Of a DNA stretch of 64,000 bases, positions 42,390-51,729 are shown one piece after another (positions within the stretch are counted from its first letter, which is position 1; each line of letters opens with the position of its first letter). The stretch comes from Candidatus Zymogenaceae bacterium (lineage in GTDB: Bacteria > Desulfobacterota > Zymogenia > Zymogenales > Zymogenaceae): NCBI GenBank assembly GCA_016931225.1, contig JAFGFE010000009.1, positions 1 to 64,000 of the forward strand. The letters run 5' to 3'. Below the pieces are notes generated by a model. The model saw only the letters and a program-made list of their open reading frames with translations, did no database searches and was not told where the DNA came from. A program made the position numbers and the translations under genes.

Positions 42390-44390
42390 ATGGAAATACC
42401 CCTCTTCAATGACATATTAATTATCTTCGGCATATCGATCGCCGTCCTCTTCATCTGCCACAGGTTGAGAATTCCGTATATCCTCGGATACCTCGTGACG
42501 GGCGCGCTGATAGGCCCCTTCGCCCTGGGGCTCATTTCCAGCTACAGGGAAGTGAAGATGCTCTCCGAGATCGGCATCGTCCTGCTCCTGTTCAGCCTCG
42601 GGATCGAGTTCTCCATGAAGAACCTCCTGAGGATCGGGAAGAACACCGTCATCGGGGGGACCCTCCAGGTCGTATCGACGATTCTCGTCGTCTGTGTCGT
42701 TTTTCTTTTCATGGGCACGCCCGTAAACGAATCGGTCTTTCTGGGGTTCCTCGCTGCACTCAGCAGCACCGCCATCGTGCTCAAGATACTCCAGGACAAG
42801 GCGGAGCTCGAAACCCCCAACGGACAGTTGTCGGTCGGTATCCTGATATTCCAGGATATCGTCATCGTGCTGATGATCCTGATCGTTCCGTTGCTGGCGG
42901 GCACGGAACAAAATATCACGCGCGCCCTGTTGATATTCGCCGCCAAATCGATCGGCGTCATCCTGTTCATCCTTTTCGGCGGGCAGTGGATCATCAACCG
43001 CCTCCTGTATTATGTGACGCGAACACAGAGCAAGGAGCTGTTCTTCCTCGTCAATATCGTCATCTGTTTTTCCATCGCCTGGCTGACGTACACCTTCGGG
43101 CTGTCCCTCGCCTTCGGGGCCTTCCTTGCCGGGTTGGTCATCTCGAATTCCGAGTACAGTCAGCAGGTGCTCAATGACGTGCTCCCGTTTCGCGTCATCT
43201 TTTCGAGCTTCTTTTTCATCTCGATCGGGATGATGCTTGATGTCAGCTATTTTCTGAATCATTCGATTCTCGTGCTCACGGCGTTCGCGTCTATCGTGGT
43301 GATCAAGATACTGCTGATAAGCGCGTCCATCCTGATTCTGGGCTATCCACTGCGGGTGGCGCTGCTCGTGGGGTTCACGATCTGTCAGGTAGGCGAGTTT
43401 TCGTTTCTTCTTCTTGATATCGGCGGCGGTTACAACCTGATACCGGACGGGGTGTACCAACTGTTTCTTAACGTGGCGATCCTGACCATGTTTGCGACCC
43501 CGTTCTTCATGAACATCGCGCCGGTGACGTCCGATGTGCTGGAGAAACTCCGCATACCGAAAGCGTTTCGAGAGGGCCTCTACGGCTCGATGCCGATTGA
43601 TTCGGGACTGAAGGTCCCGCAATTGAGGGACCATGTCATTGTCATCGGGTTCGGGATAAACGGCAGGAACGTCGCGCGCTCGTCCAAGGCGCAGGGGATA
43701 CCGTATCTGATCGTGGAGATGAATCCCGACACGGTCCGAAGCGAACAGAAAGAAGGGGAGCCCATTCTCTATGGTGACGCGACCCAGGAGGCGGTGTTAC
43801 GAAGGGCGGGGATCGAACGGGCAAAAGTGCTTGTGTGCGTGATTTACGATCCCGCCGCCACAAGAAGAATCATAGCCATGAGCAGGTCGTTGAATAAAAA
43901 CGTTCACATTATCGCCCGAACCAGATTTATCAGCGAGATGGTTCCACTGCATGAACTCGGCGCCGACGAGGTCATCCCTGAGGAATTCGAAACGTCGATA
44001 GAAATTTTTTCCCGCGTACTCAACCGATTCGACATCCCGGATTATGAAATAGACCGGATGGTCGATGAGATCAGGACGAATGGATACCGGTTCTATCGCT
44101 CCCTATTCGGCAAGGAAGGTCGGTTTGCCGATAACGCGAAATGTATTCCGGGAAGCGCCATTTGCGTGTATGATATCGGAGAGAGGTCGGGACTCATTGA
44201 GAGAACGTTGAATGAGATAAAACCGATACGGAACCACGATATTGATGTCCTGATGATACGGAGGGGAGATAGGAGGATAATGGAGCCCGACGGCGACACG
44301 TTACTCGAAAAGGGTGACAGGCTCATACTTCAGGGGTCCGCGGAGTCTGTATCGAAAATAGGAGCCGTCCTTGAGGACGATTCCGATTAA
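42390..44390 (+). CDS. CPA2 cation:proton antiporter with RCK domains
   Basis: A 666-residue KefB/YbaL-like antiporter. The first ~385 residues form about 12 membrane helices (RIPYILGYLVTGALIGP at the N-terminus, SSTAIVLKIL and VGEFSFLLL landmarks of the exchanger). From about 410, HVIVIGFGINGRNVAR starts a TrkA-N nucleotide-binding domain (YGDATQEAVLRRAGI) and a TrkA-C domain ends the protein. It should exchange potassium or sodium for protons, gated by nucleotide or redox ligands. It is transcribed with the zinc-ribbon gene that follows. Confidence 0.92.
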   Translation: MEIPLFNDILIIFGISIAVLFICHRLRIPYILGYLVTGALIGPFALGLISSYREVKMLSEIGIVLLLFSLGIEFSMKNLLRIGKNTVIGGTLQVVSTILVVCVVFLFMGTPVNESVFLGFLAALSSTAIVLKILQDKAELETPNGQLSVGILIFQDIVIVLMILIVPLLAGTEQNITRALLIFAAKSIGVILFILFGGQWIINRLLYYVTRTQSKELFFLVNIVICFSIAWLTYTFGLSLAFGAFLAGLVISNSEYSQQVLNDVLPFRVIFSSFFFISIGMMLDVSYFLNHSILVLTAFASIVVIKILLISASILILGYPLRVALLVGFTICQVGEFSFLLLDIGGGYNLIPDGVYQLFLNVAILTMFATPFFMNIAPVTSDVLEKLRIPKAFREGLYGSMPIDSGLKVPQLRDHVIVIGFGINGRNVARSSKAQGIPYLIVEMNPDTVRSEQKEGEPILYGDATQEAVLRRAGIERAKVLVCVIYDPAATRRIIAMSRSLNKNVHIIARTRFISEMVPLHELGADEVIPEEFETSIEIFSRVLNRFDIPDYEIDRMVDEIRTNGYRFYRSLFGKEGRFADNAKCIPGSAICVYDIGERSGLIERTLNEIKPIRNHDIDVLMIRRGDRRIMEPDGDTLLEKGDRLILQGSAESVSKIGAVLEDDSD

Positions 44391-44407
44391 CCGTATGGAG
44401 AGGGGAA

Positions 44408-44596
44408 ATGGGACTGCTTTACAGCATTATAATCGATCTCTTATTTTCGAAAACGAAAACATGTCCTCACTGCAAAAAAGAACAGAGAATTTCCATTCAC
44501 GAATCGAAACCCTATGTGAAGTGTAGTTACTGCGGCAGACTCATTCCTCTGGTGAAGGAGCCGAAGATCGACGGCGATAATGATACTTCCGGTTGA
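44408..44596 (+). CDS. Small zinc-ribbon protein
   Basis: A 62-residue protein with a hydrophobic N-terminus (GLLYSIIIDLLF) and a zinc ribbon formed by CPHC (19-22) and CSYC (39-42). It starts 18 bp after the antiporter stop with a GGAGAGGGG ribosome site, so it is very likely translated and may accompany the antiporter. Function unknown. Confidence 0.75.
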   Translation: MGLLYSIIIDLLFSKTKTCPHCKKEQRISIHESKPYVKCSYCGRLIPLVKEPKIDGDNDTSG

Positions 44597-44826
44597 TGTC
44601 CAGGCGGATCGTATGACGTCTGAATGACACGTATTCCAAATCCACACAGAGATGCTTCATGAGGCGGGAGGTTTCAAGATCCCTTCAAGGTATGCGGGAG
44701 AGGGGGGTATTGTCTCTCTTTTCCTCTTGAACCGGGATCGGCACGCAGGGGACAAGACGGGACTTTTGGAGACGGTGGGTGGGTGACGTATCACATACCA
44801 TCCCGATGAATACAGGATCGAGATAG

Positions 44827-45810
44827 ATGGACGATCAATCGCGCTACCACCGGGATGAGTACATCGCCCGGATTAACCGCGTCATCGACTATATCGAAAA
44901 ACATATAGACACGGAACTCACCCTGAAGAAGCTTTCCGACGTCGCTAATTTTTCGAGCTTTCATTTCCACCGGATTTTCCGCGCCCTGGTGGGTGAAACC
45001 CTCAATGCCTACATCCGGCGGGTAAGGATCGAGCGGGCGGCAAGCCAGCTCATCCATAATCCCGGAAAGACCATCACCGAGATCGCCCTGGACTGCGGCT
45101 TTTCCGGGTCGGCGTCCTTCGCCCGGGCCTTCAGGGAATATTACGGCATGAGCGCCAGCGAGTGGCGTTTGATCGGGAATCTGGAAAACAGCAAGAACGG
45201 TATACAGGATCGCAAGAATCGCAAAACGAAAAGCAAGCTCGGTAACGATATGAAGATAACCTCCGGGTATGGTGGGGTGTATTCACACACCAACACATGG
45301 AGGATTAAGATGCAAAACAGAAAAGACGTCACCATCGAGGTGAAGAACATGCCGGAGTTTCACGTCGCGTATGTCCGCCACATCGGTCCCTACGCGGGAA
45401 ACCCCGAGCTGTTCGAGGGCCTCTTTGCGAAGCTGATGGCCTGGGCGGGCCCCCGGGACCTGCTGCAGTTCCCCGAAACCCGGGTGATCTGTGCATATCA
45501 CGATGATCCCGAGATCACCGAGGAGGAAAAGCTCCGGACGAGCGCGTGCATCACCGTTCCGAAGGACACCCCCGTCGACGGGGAGGTGGGGTATATGACC
45601 ATCCCCGGCGGCAAATTCGCCGTCGGGCGGTTCGAGCTCGCTCAGGACGAATACGAGGATGCGTGGAAGCTGGTCTTCGGTGCGTGGCTTCCGGAAAGCG
45701 GCTATCAGCCGGATGACCGCCTCTTCTACGAGCTCTATCACAACGACCCGAAGGATCACCCGGAAAACAAGTGCGTCGTTGATATCTGCGTGCCGATCAG
45801 GCCCCTGTAA
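44827..45810 (+). CDS. AraC-family regulator with GyrI-like effector domain
   Basis: A 327-residue transcription regulator. An N-terminal AraC DNA-binding region holds both helix-turn-helices (KKLSDVANFSSFHFHRIF and IALDCGFSGSASFARAFRE). A long linker of about 55 charged residues (140-155 are Lys/Arg-rich) leads to a C-terminal GyrI-like small-molecule-binding domain (EVKNMPEFHVAYVRHIGPY ... YMTIPGGKFAVGRFE). Similar proteins sense toxic cations or drugs. Its target genes are not evident; the antiporter upstream is a candidate (inference). A decayed copy lies at 41960. Terminator at 45826. Confidence 0.93.
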   Translation: MDDQSRYHRDEYIARINRVIDYIEKHIDTELTLKKLSDVANFSSFHFHRIFRALVGETLNAYIRRVRIERAASQLIHNPGKTITEIALDCGFSGSASFARAFREYYGMSASEWRLIGNLENSKNGIQDRKNRKTKSKLGNDMKITSGYGGVYSHTNTWRIKMQNRKDVTIEVKNMPEFHVAYVRHIGPYAGNPELFEGLFAKLMAWAGPRDLLQFPETRVICAYHDDPEITEEEKLRTSACITVPKDTPVDGEVGYMTIPGGKFAVGRFELAQDEYEDAWKLVFGAWLPESGYQPDDRLFYELYHNDPKDHPENKCVVDICVPIRPL

Positions 45811-45825
45811 TCGGATTTGAAAAAA

Positions 45826-45865
45826 CGGCCGCGCCCCATAAATAGGGGTTCGGTCGTTTTTTTTT
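45826..45865 (+). terminator. Terminator after the AraC gene
   Basis: CGGCCGCGCCCC (45826-45837) pairs with GGGGTTCGGTCG (45845-45856) with one mismatch and G-U pairs, followed by nine T (45857-45865). Core GGCCGCGCC recurs in the two terminators after the paralogous outer membrane genes. Confidence 0.85.
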
Positions 45866-45892
45866 GCATTTGTCTTTAAAGAATATTATACT
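45863..45892 (+). promoter_or_regulatory. Promoter of the first outer-membrane barrel gene
   Basis: TTTGCA (45863-45868), 18-bp spacer, TATACT (45887-45892), starting within the T-run of the terminator. The same arrangement occurs before the second paralogue at 47814-47843, which supports it. Confidence 0.55.
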
Positions 45893-45999
45893 GCAGCCAC
45901 TTTGTCCTAGAGAGACTCGGTCTAGATTTCTTTCCACGGAAAGAAGAGTTACTCGGCCATGTGTAGTAAAGCATAGTCAAGTGAAAGCGGAGATCAAAG

Positions 46000-47721
46000 A
46001 TGAAAAAAGCAAAACTGATTTTGTCGGCGACGGCACTTCTCCTGGTGCTTCTTCCAATCATGGTGAATGCCCAGGATTTCAACTCTTTCGGAGATACCAG
46101 TTACTACAACGCCCCCAAGGCGCTGCTCCGAACGGATGCGTCCCTCTGGGATCAGGATTTCAGGGACAACCCGGCACTCCTCGATCCGGGATCCGACCTG
46201 GAGTTAATTATGGACGCCTTTTACACCGGGAGCACCACGGACGTCTCGGTGGATTTCAATCTCGGGTCGACTGTAAATATTCTCTATTATGGGTATCTGG
46301 ACACGGACTATCGGATACACAATACGGGAACCGATATCGGATTTATAAAGAAGCTCAATGACCGATCGAGCCTCGGCTTTATTTTCAACTACAGCTGGGA
46401 GGGGCTCGACGGGGACGGATCGTTCTCACAGTTTTTGGACACTACCCCTGTGGGTGGTGTGTTAAATTACATGCACGGTGAATTGGATGCCGGCATGATC
46501 TCAAACACCTTCGGATTGTCGGTACTCTACGACATCGATTACTCCGAGGACTTCTCCCTGGGGGCGGGCATCGGTTATGCCTATATCAACAATCAGATCG
46601 ACTATGATATGTCCGGGAGCGGGCTGCTGCCGGTTGCCGGGCCTGAAAACCTGTCGGTAGAGAGGGAGATGACCTTCGACTATCACCGCATCTCTCCCGT
46701 TTTCGGGATGTCCATACGACCGATCGATCCGCTGGTCATCAATTCATCTCTCTCCACAAACATCTACCTGGGGAGTGTCGAAAAGATATCGAACCTTTTC
46801 GATGATGTGTCCACTGTAGCACTTCCCGGCGCGTTTCCAACGACGACCTTTACGGAAAAACTCAATTCGAACGACGTCCTTGTCCTGGACCTCTCCTTCA
46901 AGACCGACGGTGAATATGAGATCATCCCGGACAAGCTCTCCCTCCCGTTCTTTTTCAACGTCACGTACGGTATGGCACGCTGGGGTGTGGATGGAGCGGT
47001 GAGCGGTTACTTTGTTCCGGGAGTAAATTATTCCTCCTTCCAGGGGCCGGGGACCATAGAATACGGCAACAAAACCGTTAACTGGACCGTTGCACTGGGC
47101 GGCGGTGTTGACTACACCGTCGGGGGCTTTGATCTCTCCGCCCTTGTTGGATACAGCCATCTGGATCTCAAAAACTCCTTCTTTATGGACAATTATGTTG
47201 TGTCCGCCGTTTCAATCCCCGGCTATCCCGCCGGCAGCACTGTCGGAGGTTTGACGGGTTTATCCCAGAGGCTCGAGGAGTCCTGGGACGTCGTCTCTTT
47301 TGAGCTCGGGATATCACGGGAGTTCTCGGAGAAGCTCTCTGCGGATGTCAGCGCCAGGTACGATATCGGATGGGGACATGTAGTCGCGGATATGTGGTAC
47401 ACGTCTCCCTATGATTATGCGGCTGGCGGGGGGGCCACCGGCGGATCGTTTGAAATGAGCCTGAGCGACAGGGAGGTCACCCATACGCTGACCCTCTCAA
47501 CATACCTCGCCTACAGCCCCATAGAGAATCTCAACCTCTCTTTTCAGGGCATGGTCGGGATACCCCTGAGCGGGATCAATTACAACCTGGGCGGAAATAT
47601 CGCCGGAACGGGAACACCCGCTACATCATGGCGTATTCTTTTCGGCGGTCCCTCGTCGATGGATATAAATTATAGGGGATGGGACTACGGCGGCATGTTC
47701 AACATCGAGTACGCATTTTAG
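46000..47721 (+). CDS. Outer-membrane beta-barrel protein, paralogue 1
   Basis: A 573-residue secreted protein with a signal peptide (KKAKLILSATALLLVLLPIMVNA). The mature part has alternating polar and hydrophobic beta-strand patterns (LGFIFNYSWEG, FSLGAGIGYAYINN, YTVGGFDLSALVGYSHLDL) and ends in phenylalanine (FNIEYAF), the C-terminal signature of outer membrane barrels. A FadL-like or general outer-membrane transport role is possible. It is a close paralogue of the gene at 47936, with matching order of motifs along the whole length. Confidence 0.85.
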   Translation: MKKAKLILSATALLLVLLPIMVNAQDFNSFGDTSYYNAPKALLRTDASLWDQDFRDNPALLDPGSDLELIMDAFYTGSTTDVSVDFNLGSTVNILYYGYLDTDYRIHNTGTDIGFIKKLNDRSSLGFIFNYSWEGLDGDGSFSQFLDTTPVGGVLNYMHGELDAGMISNTFGLSVLYDIDYSEDFSLGAGIGYAYINNQIDYDMSGSGLLPVAGPENLSVEREMTFDYHRISPVFGMSIRPIDPLVINSSLSTNIYLGSVEKISNLFDDVSTVALPGAFPTTTFTEKLNSNDVLVLDLSFKTDGEYEIIPDKLSLPFFFNVTYGMARWGVDGAVSGYFVPGVNYSSFQGPGTIEYGNKTVNWTVALGGGVDYTVGGFDLSALVGYSHLDLKNSFFMDNYVVSAVSIPGYPAGSTVGGLTGLSQRLEESWDVVSFELGISREFSEKLSADVSARYDIGWGHVVADMWYTSPYDYAAGGGATGGSFEMSLSDREVTHTLTLSTYLAYSPIENLNLSFQGMVGIPLSGINYNLGGNIAGTGTPATSWRILFGGPSSMDINYRGWDYGGMFNIEYAF

Positions 47722-47780
47722 ATTTATCAAACAAAATATATGAACCGATCATACTGATGTAATCGGTTCGACGAAAACGG

Positions 47781-47816
47781 CCGCGCCCCGTGAATGGGGT
47801 GCGGGAGTTTTTTTTT
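47781..47816 (+). terminator. Terminator after barrel paralogue 1
   Basis: CCGCGCCCC (47781-47789) pairs with GGGGTGCGG (47796-47804), then T-run 47808-47816. Shares its core with the terminators at 45826 and 49687. Confidence 0.85.
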
Positions 47817-47843
47817 GCTTTTCTGTGTGAAGATCATTGTACT
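47814..47843 (+). promoter_or_regulatory. Promoter of barrel paralogue 2
   Basis: TTTGCT (47814-47819), 18-bp spacer, TGTACT (47838-47843), positioned within the T-run exactly as in the first copy (45863-45892). Parallel conservation supports a real promoter. Confidence 0.5.
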
Positions 47844-47935
47844 GCGATTTCCTTACACCGAAGGAATTCGATCTGGACTGTTCTTCAATTAAGAAAAGCT
47901 GTATTGCTTCGTTTTGAAAAGTGGAGGCTTGAAAA

Positions 47936-49633
47936 GTGAAAAGGGTAACGCTGGTTTTAGTAACGGCGGCATTTCTTCCGATGTTTCTTCCAATCATGGT
48001 TCATGCCCAGGATTTCTTCTCCGCAGGGGAAACCGGTTTCTACAACGCCCCCAAGGCGCTGATTCGGACCGATGCGTCGCTGTGGGACCAGGATTTTAAA
48101 CACAACCCTGCGCTCCTCGATCCGAAATCCGACCTGGAATTCATCATGGATTCATACTACACCGGGAGCACCTCGGACGTCTCAGTGGACTTCAATTTCG
48201 GGTCACCGTTGGGTCTCCTCTATTACGGATTCATGGACGCGGAGTATCGGATAGACAATACAGGCGCCGATATCGGGTTCATGAAGAGGCTGAATGACAG
48301 ATCGAGCCTCGGTCTTGTGTTCAGCTACAGCCGGGAGGAGTTCGACGGGGACGGATCATTTGCACAGTTCTTTGACTTTGGCCCCCTTGGTGGTTTTGAT
48401 TACTTGTACGGCACACTGGATGCCGGTATGAGCTCCAACACCTTCGCCCTGACGGCGCTCTACGATATCGACCTTTCCGGGGACCTGTCACTGGGGGCGG
48501 GCATCAGTTATGCCTATATCAACAATAAGATGGAGTACGATATATCCGGAAGCGGGCTGTTAACGCTTTTTTCCAGACCTGAAAACGTATCGATCGATAA
48601 GGAGATGACCTTCGACTATCACCGCATCTCTCCCGTCTTCGGGATGTCCGTCCGGCCGGTCGACCCCCTGGTCATCAACGCATCCCTCACCGCCGGCATC
48701 TACCTGGGGAGTGTCGAGCGGGTATCGAACCTGTTCGATGATTATCCGACTTTAGTAATTCCGACGTCAACCTATACGGAAAAACTCGATTCGAACGACC
48801 TCCTTGTCCTGGACGTCGCCTTCAGGACCGACGGTGCATACGAGATCATCCCGGAGAGGCTCTCCCTCCCGTTCTTTTTCGATTGCACGTACGGTACCGC
48901 GCGGTGGAGTGTCGATGGGGCGGCAAGCGGGTACTTTCACCCGGCTATATATTACGCCCCATTCCAGGGGCCGGGGACCATCGAGTACGGCAATACCACC
49001 GAGCACTGGAGTGTTTCTGTGGGCGGCGGCGTGGACTATACCGTCGGGGGGTTCGACCTCTCCGCCCTCATCGGATACAGCCATCTGGATTTGAAAAACT
49101 CCTTTGAGATGGATAATTATGTCGTTTCCTCCGTTGTGCTTGCTGGAGGAGGCCCCCTGAGAGGCTTGACGGCGTTCAGTCAGGACATTGAGGAGACCTG
49201 GGACGTATTTTCCTTTGAGCTCGGGGCATCCCGGGAGTTCTCGGAGAAGCTCTCGGCGGACGTCTGCGCCCGGTACGATATCGGATGGGGGCAGATGGAC
49301 CTGGAGACGTGGTACACATCCCCCTTTGATTTTACACCGGTTGGGGGATTTCCCGGCAGTTCGATTGAGATGGACCTCAGTGACAGGGAGGTCGCGCATA
49401 CCCTCACCCTTTCGGCGTACCTCGCCTACAGCCCCGTGGAGTATCTCAATCTTTCCTTTCAGGGCATGGTCGGGATACCCCTGAGCGAAATCAATTACAC
49501 CCTGGGCGGGGATGCCGCCGGGGGGGTGTTCGGATCATCGTGGCGGTATGCTCTCGGCGGCCCCTCGTCGATGGATATGCACTACCGGGGCTGGGATTAC
49601 GGCGGGATGTTCAATATTGAGTATGCATTTTAA
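47936..49633 (+). CDS. Outer-membrane beta-barrel protein, paralogue 2
   Basis: A 565-residue paralogue of the preceding gene: similar signal peptide, nearly identical segment order (FYNAPKALIRTDASLWDQDF, SLGLVFSYSREEFDG, YTVGGFDLSALIGYSHLDL) and the same C-terminal FNIEYAF. Differences concentrate in loops between strands, as expected for surface-exposed regions. The start is GTG 47936, preceded by GGAGG. Recent tandem duplication is inferred from the similarity and the repeated terminator-promoter linker. Confidence 0.85.
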   Translation: MKRVTLVLVTAAFLPMFLPIMVHAQDFFSAGETGFYNAPKALIRTDASLWDQDFKHNPALLDPKSDLEFIMDSYYTGSTSDVSVDFNFGSPLGLLYYGFMDAEYRIDNTGADIGFMKRLNDRSSLGLVFSYSREEFDGDGSFAQFFDFGPLGGFDYLYGTLDAGMSSNTFALTALYDIDLSGDLSLGAGISYAYINNKMEYDISGSGLLTLFSRPENVSIDKEMTFDYHRISPVFGMSVRPVDPLVINASLTAGIYLGSVERVSNLFDDYPTLVIPTSTYTEKLDSNDLLVLDVAFRTDGAYEIIPERLSLPFFFDCTYGTARWSVDGAASGYFHPAIYYAPFQGPGTIEYGNTTEHWSVSVGGGVDYTVGGFDLSALIGYSHLDLKNSFEMDNYVVSSVVLAGGGPLRGLTAFSQDIEETWDVFSFELGASREFSEKLSADVCARYDIGWGQMDLETWYTSPFDFTPVGGFPGSSIEMDLSDREVAHTLTLSAYLAYSPVEYLNLSFQGMVGIPLSEINYTLGGDAAGGVFGSSWRYALGGPSSMDMHYRGWDYGGMFNIEYAF

Positions 49634-49686
49634 GGTGATATAATCCGTGTGAACCGATCAGGCCATTATGATCGCGTTTAAAAGGG

Positions 49687-49714
49687 GGCCGCGCCTCAAT
49701 ATCGGGGTGCGGCC
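49687..49714 (+). terminator. Hairpin after barrel paralogue 2
   Basis: GGCCGCGCCTC (49687-49697) pairs with GGGGTGCGGCC (49704-49714) with G-U pairs. The T-tail is poor (GATTATTTTC). Same core as the two terminators upstream. Confidence 0.65.
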
Positions 49715-49863
49715 GGATTATTTTCATAAAAAAGACGCCGATACGGGGTGACATTTCACCGGATTGTTGTTATCGTAATACTATATGATTTGAGTTGAGA
49801 AACGTGCCTTCGCCCGAAACCGGACGAAATAGTGCTTCTCGGAATGAAAGGACATCGCACACC

Positions 49864-50538
49864 ATGTCACCCAAACCTCCCGTAACTCCGAAGCCCGCCG
49901 CCACAGTGGTGCTGGTGCGGGAGGGGGAGGAGGGCCGAGAGGTCTTTCTAACCCGGCGGCCCGAGACAATGAGCTTTCTGGGCGGATTTGTGGTCTTCCC
50001 CGGCGGGCGGGTGGATGTCGTCGACCATACGGATATGGTCTTCGAGCGTATCACGGGTCTTGAGGATATCCCGCCCCTGCCGTTATCCGACTACGGCGAC
50101 GTCCCCATCGATCCCCGTTCCTTTTACCCTGCGGCGATCAGGGAGCTGTTCGAGGAGGCGGGGGTGCTGCTTTTGGAGGATTCCGGCGGCAATCCGGTCT
50201 CCCCGGAGGTGGCGGAGCGCTTCCGGAGCCTCCTCCCGGTCTCATCCAAGCGATTCTACGAGCTGGTAGCGGAGCACAACCTCTACCTTCCGGCCCATAG
50301 GTTTGAGTTCGTCCAGCTCTTCGTTACCCCGGAGTTCTCACCCCAGCGGTTCTATACCGTCTTTTTAAAGACGATGCTCCCCGAGGGGCAGCGGGCGGGC
50401 ATCGAAAACAGAGAGGTGACCGAGTCATTCTGGATATCCCCCGACGACGCCCTCGATGAGAAGAGCCGGGGCGTATTCAAGATGATCCTTCCAACCGTCA
50501 TGGCCCTGGAGGCGGTGGGGGACGGCGCGGCTTTGTAG
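49864..50538 (+). CDS. NUDIX hydrolase (NUDT7/19-like)
   Basis: About 224 residues, NUDIX superfamily of nucleoside-diphosphate hydrolases. The NUDIX box is split by an insertion of about 35 residues: GGFVVFPGGRVD and then AAIRELFEEAGVLL, as in the CoA-diphosphatase-like NUDT7/NUDT19 group. Substrate is therefore possibly CoA or a related pyrophosphate. The start is uncertain; ATG 49864 gives a normal N-terminus, while a TTG at 49795 would add a non-conserved extension. Confidence 0.85.
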   Translation: MSPKPPVTPKPAATVVLVREGEEGREVFLTRRPETMSFLGGFVVFPGGRVDVVDHTDMVFERITGLEDIPPLPLSDYGDVPIDPRSFYPAAIRELFEEAGVLLLEDSGGNPVSPEVAERFRSLLPVSSKRFYELVAEHNLYLPAHRFEFVQLFVTPEFSPQRFYTVFLKTMLPEGQRAGIENREVTESFWISPDDALDEKSRGVFKMILPTVMALEAVGDGAAL

Positions 50539-50539
50539 A

Positions 50540-50586
50540 TTGACAAGGAAGATCGTCTGTGATAGGGTATGCGGAATTCGCATACC
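50540..50586 (+). promoter_or_regulatory. Promoter with 21-bp operator-like palindrome
   Basis: TTGACA (50540-50545), 17-bp spacer, weak -10 TAGGGT (50563-50568). Overlapping and just after it lies GGTATGCG (50566-50573), spacer GAATT, CGCATACC (50579-50586), a perfect 8-bp inverted repeat. A repressor bound there would block the start of the methyltransferase gene. Confidence 0.5.
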
Positions 50587-50609
50587 AGATATCCTGATGG
50601 AGACATACC

Positions 50610-51407
50610 ATGTTGATTGTAGCGGAACGCATCAACGCCACCAGAAAGCGCATCCGGGAGGCCCTGGAAAACAAGGACGCCGCCCTGATCGCCGAGGAGG
50701 CGAAAAACCAGCTCGAGGCCGGGGCGGGCATTATCGACGTGAACGCCGGCGCCCACCCGGACCGGGAGGTGGAGGACATGACGTGGATGCTGGATGTGGT
50801 GCAGGACGCCGTGGACGCCCCCATCGCCCTGGACAGCTCCAGCAGTGAGGTCATCCTCAAGAATATCGACAAAGTCAAACAAACCCCGATGATCAACTCG
50901 GTGACGTTGGAGACCAAGAAATTCGAGGAGATGAAGGCGGTTATCGAGGCACGGGAGGCGGACATCGTGGCCCTGTGCATGGACGATAAGGGCCTCCCGA
51001 AAAACACCGATGAGGCCTACGACAACGCCGAGCGGATGCTTGCAGCCCTGGAAAAGCTGGGGGTGAAACGGGAGCGGATATACTTCGACCCCCTCATCCA
51101 GGCGGTCAGCGCCGAGCAGGACAAGGGAATCATCGCCCTGGAAACCATTCGGCGCATCCATGCAAATCTCGAGGGCGTCAATACCATATGCGGCCTCTCC
51201 AACATCTCCTTCGGCCTGCCCGAGCGGTTCCTGGTCAACCGGACCTTCATGGCGCTTGCCATCGGCGCCGGCCTGACCGCCGCCATCGTGGACCCGCTGG
51301 ACGATAAGCTGATGACCGCCGTGATCGTCTCTGAGATGCTCGTGGGAAAGGACGACTACTGCAAAAACTATATGACCGCCTACCGGAAAAAGCGCATCGT
51401 TCCCTGA
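50610..51407 (+). CDS. Pterin-dependent corrinoid methyltransferase (AcsE/MtvA-like)
   Basis: A 265-residue TIM-barrel enzyme of the methyltetrahydrofolate:corrinoid methyltransferase family, which moves methyl groups between tetrahydrofolate and a corrinoid protein. Signatures are IIDVNAGAHPDREVEDM, LDSSSSEV, INSVTLE and CGLSNISFGLP, including the Asp/Asn residues that bind the pterin. Length is standard. It has its own promoter and a clean terminator, so it is monocistronic. Together with the genes at 51730 and 53185 it completes a methyl-transfer set. Confidence 0.93.
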   Translation: MLIVAERINATRKRIREALENKDAALIAEEAKNQLEAGAGIIDVNAGAHPDREVEDMTWMLDVVQDAVDAPIALDSSSSEVILKNIDKVKQTPMINSVTLETKKFEEMKAVIEAREADIVALCMDDKGLPKNTDEAYDNAERMLAALEKLGVKRERIYFDPLIQAVSAEQDKGIIALETIRRIHANLEGVNTICGLSNISFGLPERFLVNRTFMALAIGAGLTAAIVDPLDDKLMTAVIVSEMLVGKDDYCKNYMTAYRKKRIVP

Positions 51408-51434
51408 TCGGCGCCACACAAATAGCATGAAGGA

Positions 51435-51467
51435 GGGAGGCGTCCCAAAAGACGCCTCCCTTTTTTT
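51435..51467 (+). terminator. Rho-independent terminator
   Basis: GGGAGGCGTC (51435-51444) pairs perfectly with GACGCCTCCC (51451-51460), followed by seven T (51461-51467). Confidence 0.93.
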
Positions 51468-51599
51468 GTTTGGACGGGTCACGGGATCTCAGCCGGGGGC
51501 GGCGGTGTATCACTGTTTTAAAATAGGTGGGGTCGATATATCGATATTAATTCACCACAAAAAAGATCATTTTATTTTGCCGCGGGGCGGAGTTGTCCC

Positions 51600-51628
51600 T
51601 TGACTTACAGGATCGTCGATTCTAACAT
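51600..51628 (+). promoter_or_regulatory. Promoter of the UroD-like methyltransferase gene
   Basis: TTGACT (51600-51605), 17-bp spacer, TAACAT (51623-51628), 101 bp before the ATG at 51730. The gap 51408-51729 holds nothing else but the preceding terminator. Confidence 0.6.
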
Positions 51629-51729
51629 AGAAGATATCATCGCGTTGTGCTCTTCGTATTACGGGGGCACCGAACGCGGCTTGACTGCAGCACCCTTTAG
51701 ATCTCATCTTTTTATCGTGAGGTGACGTC

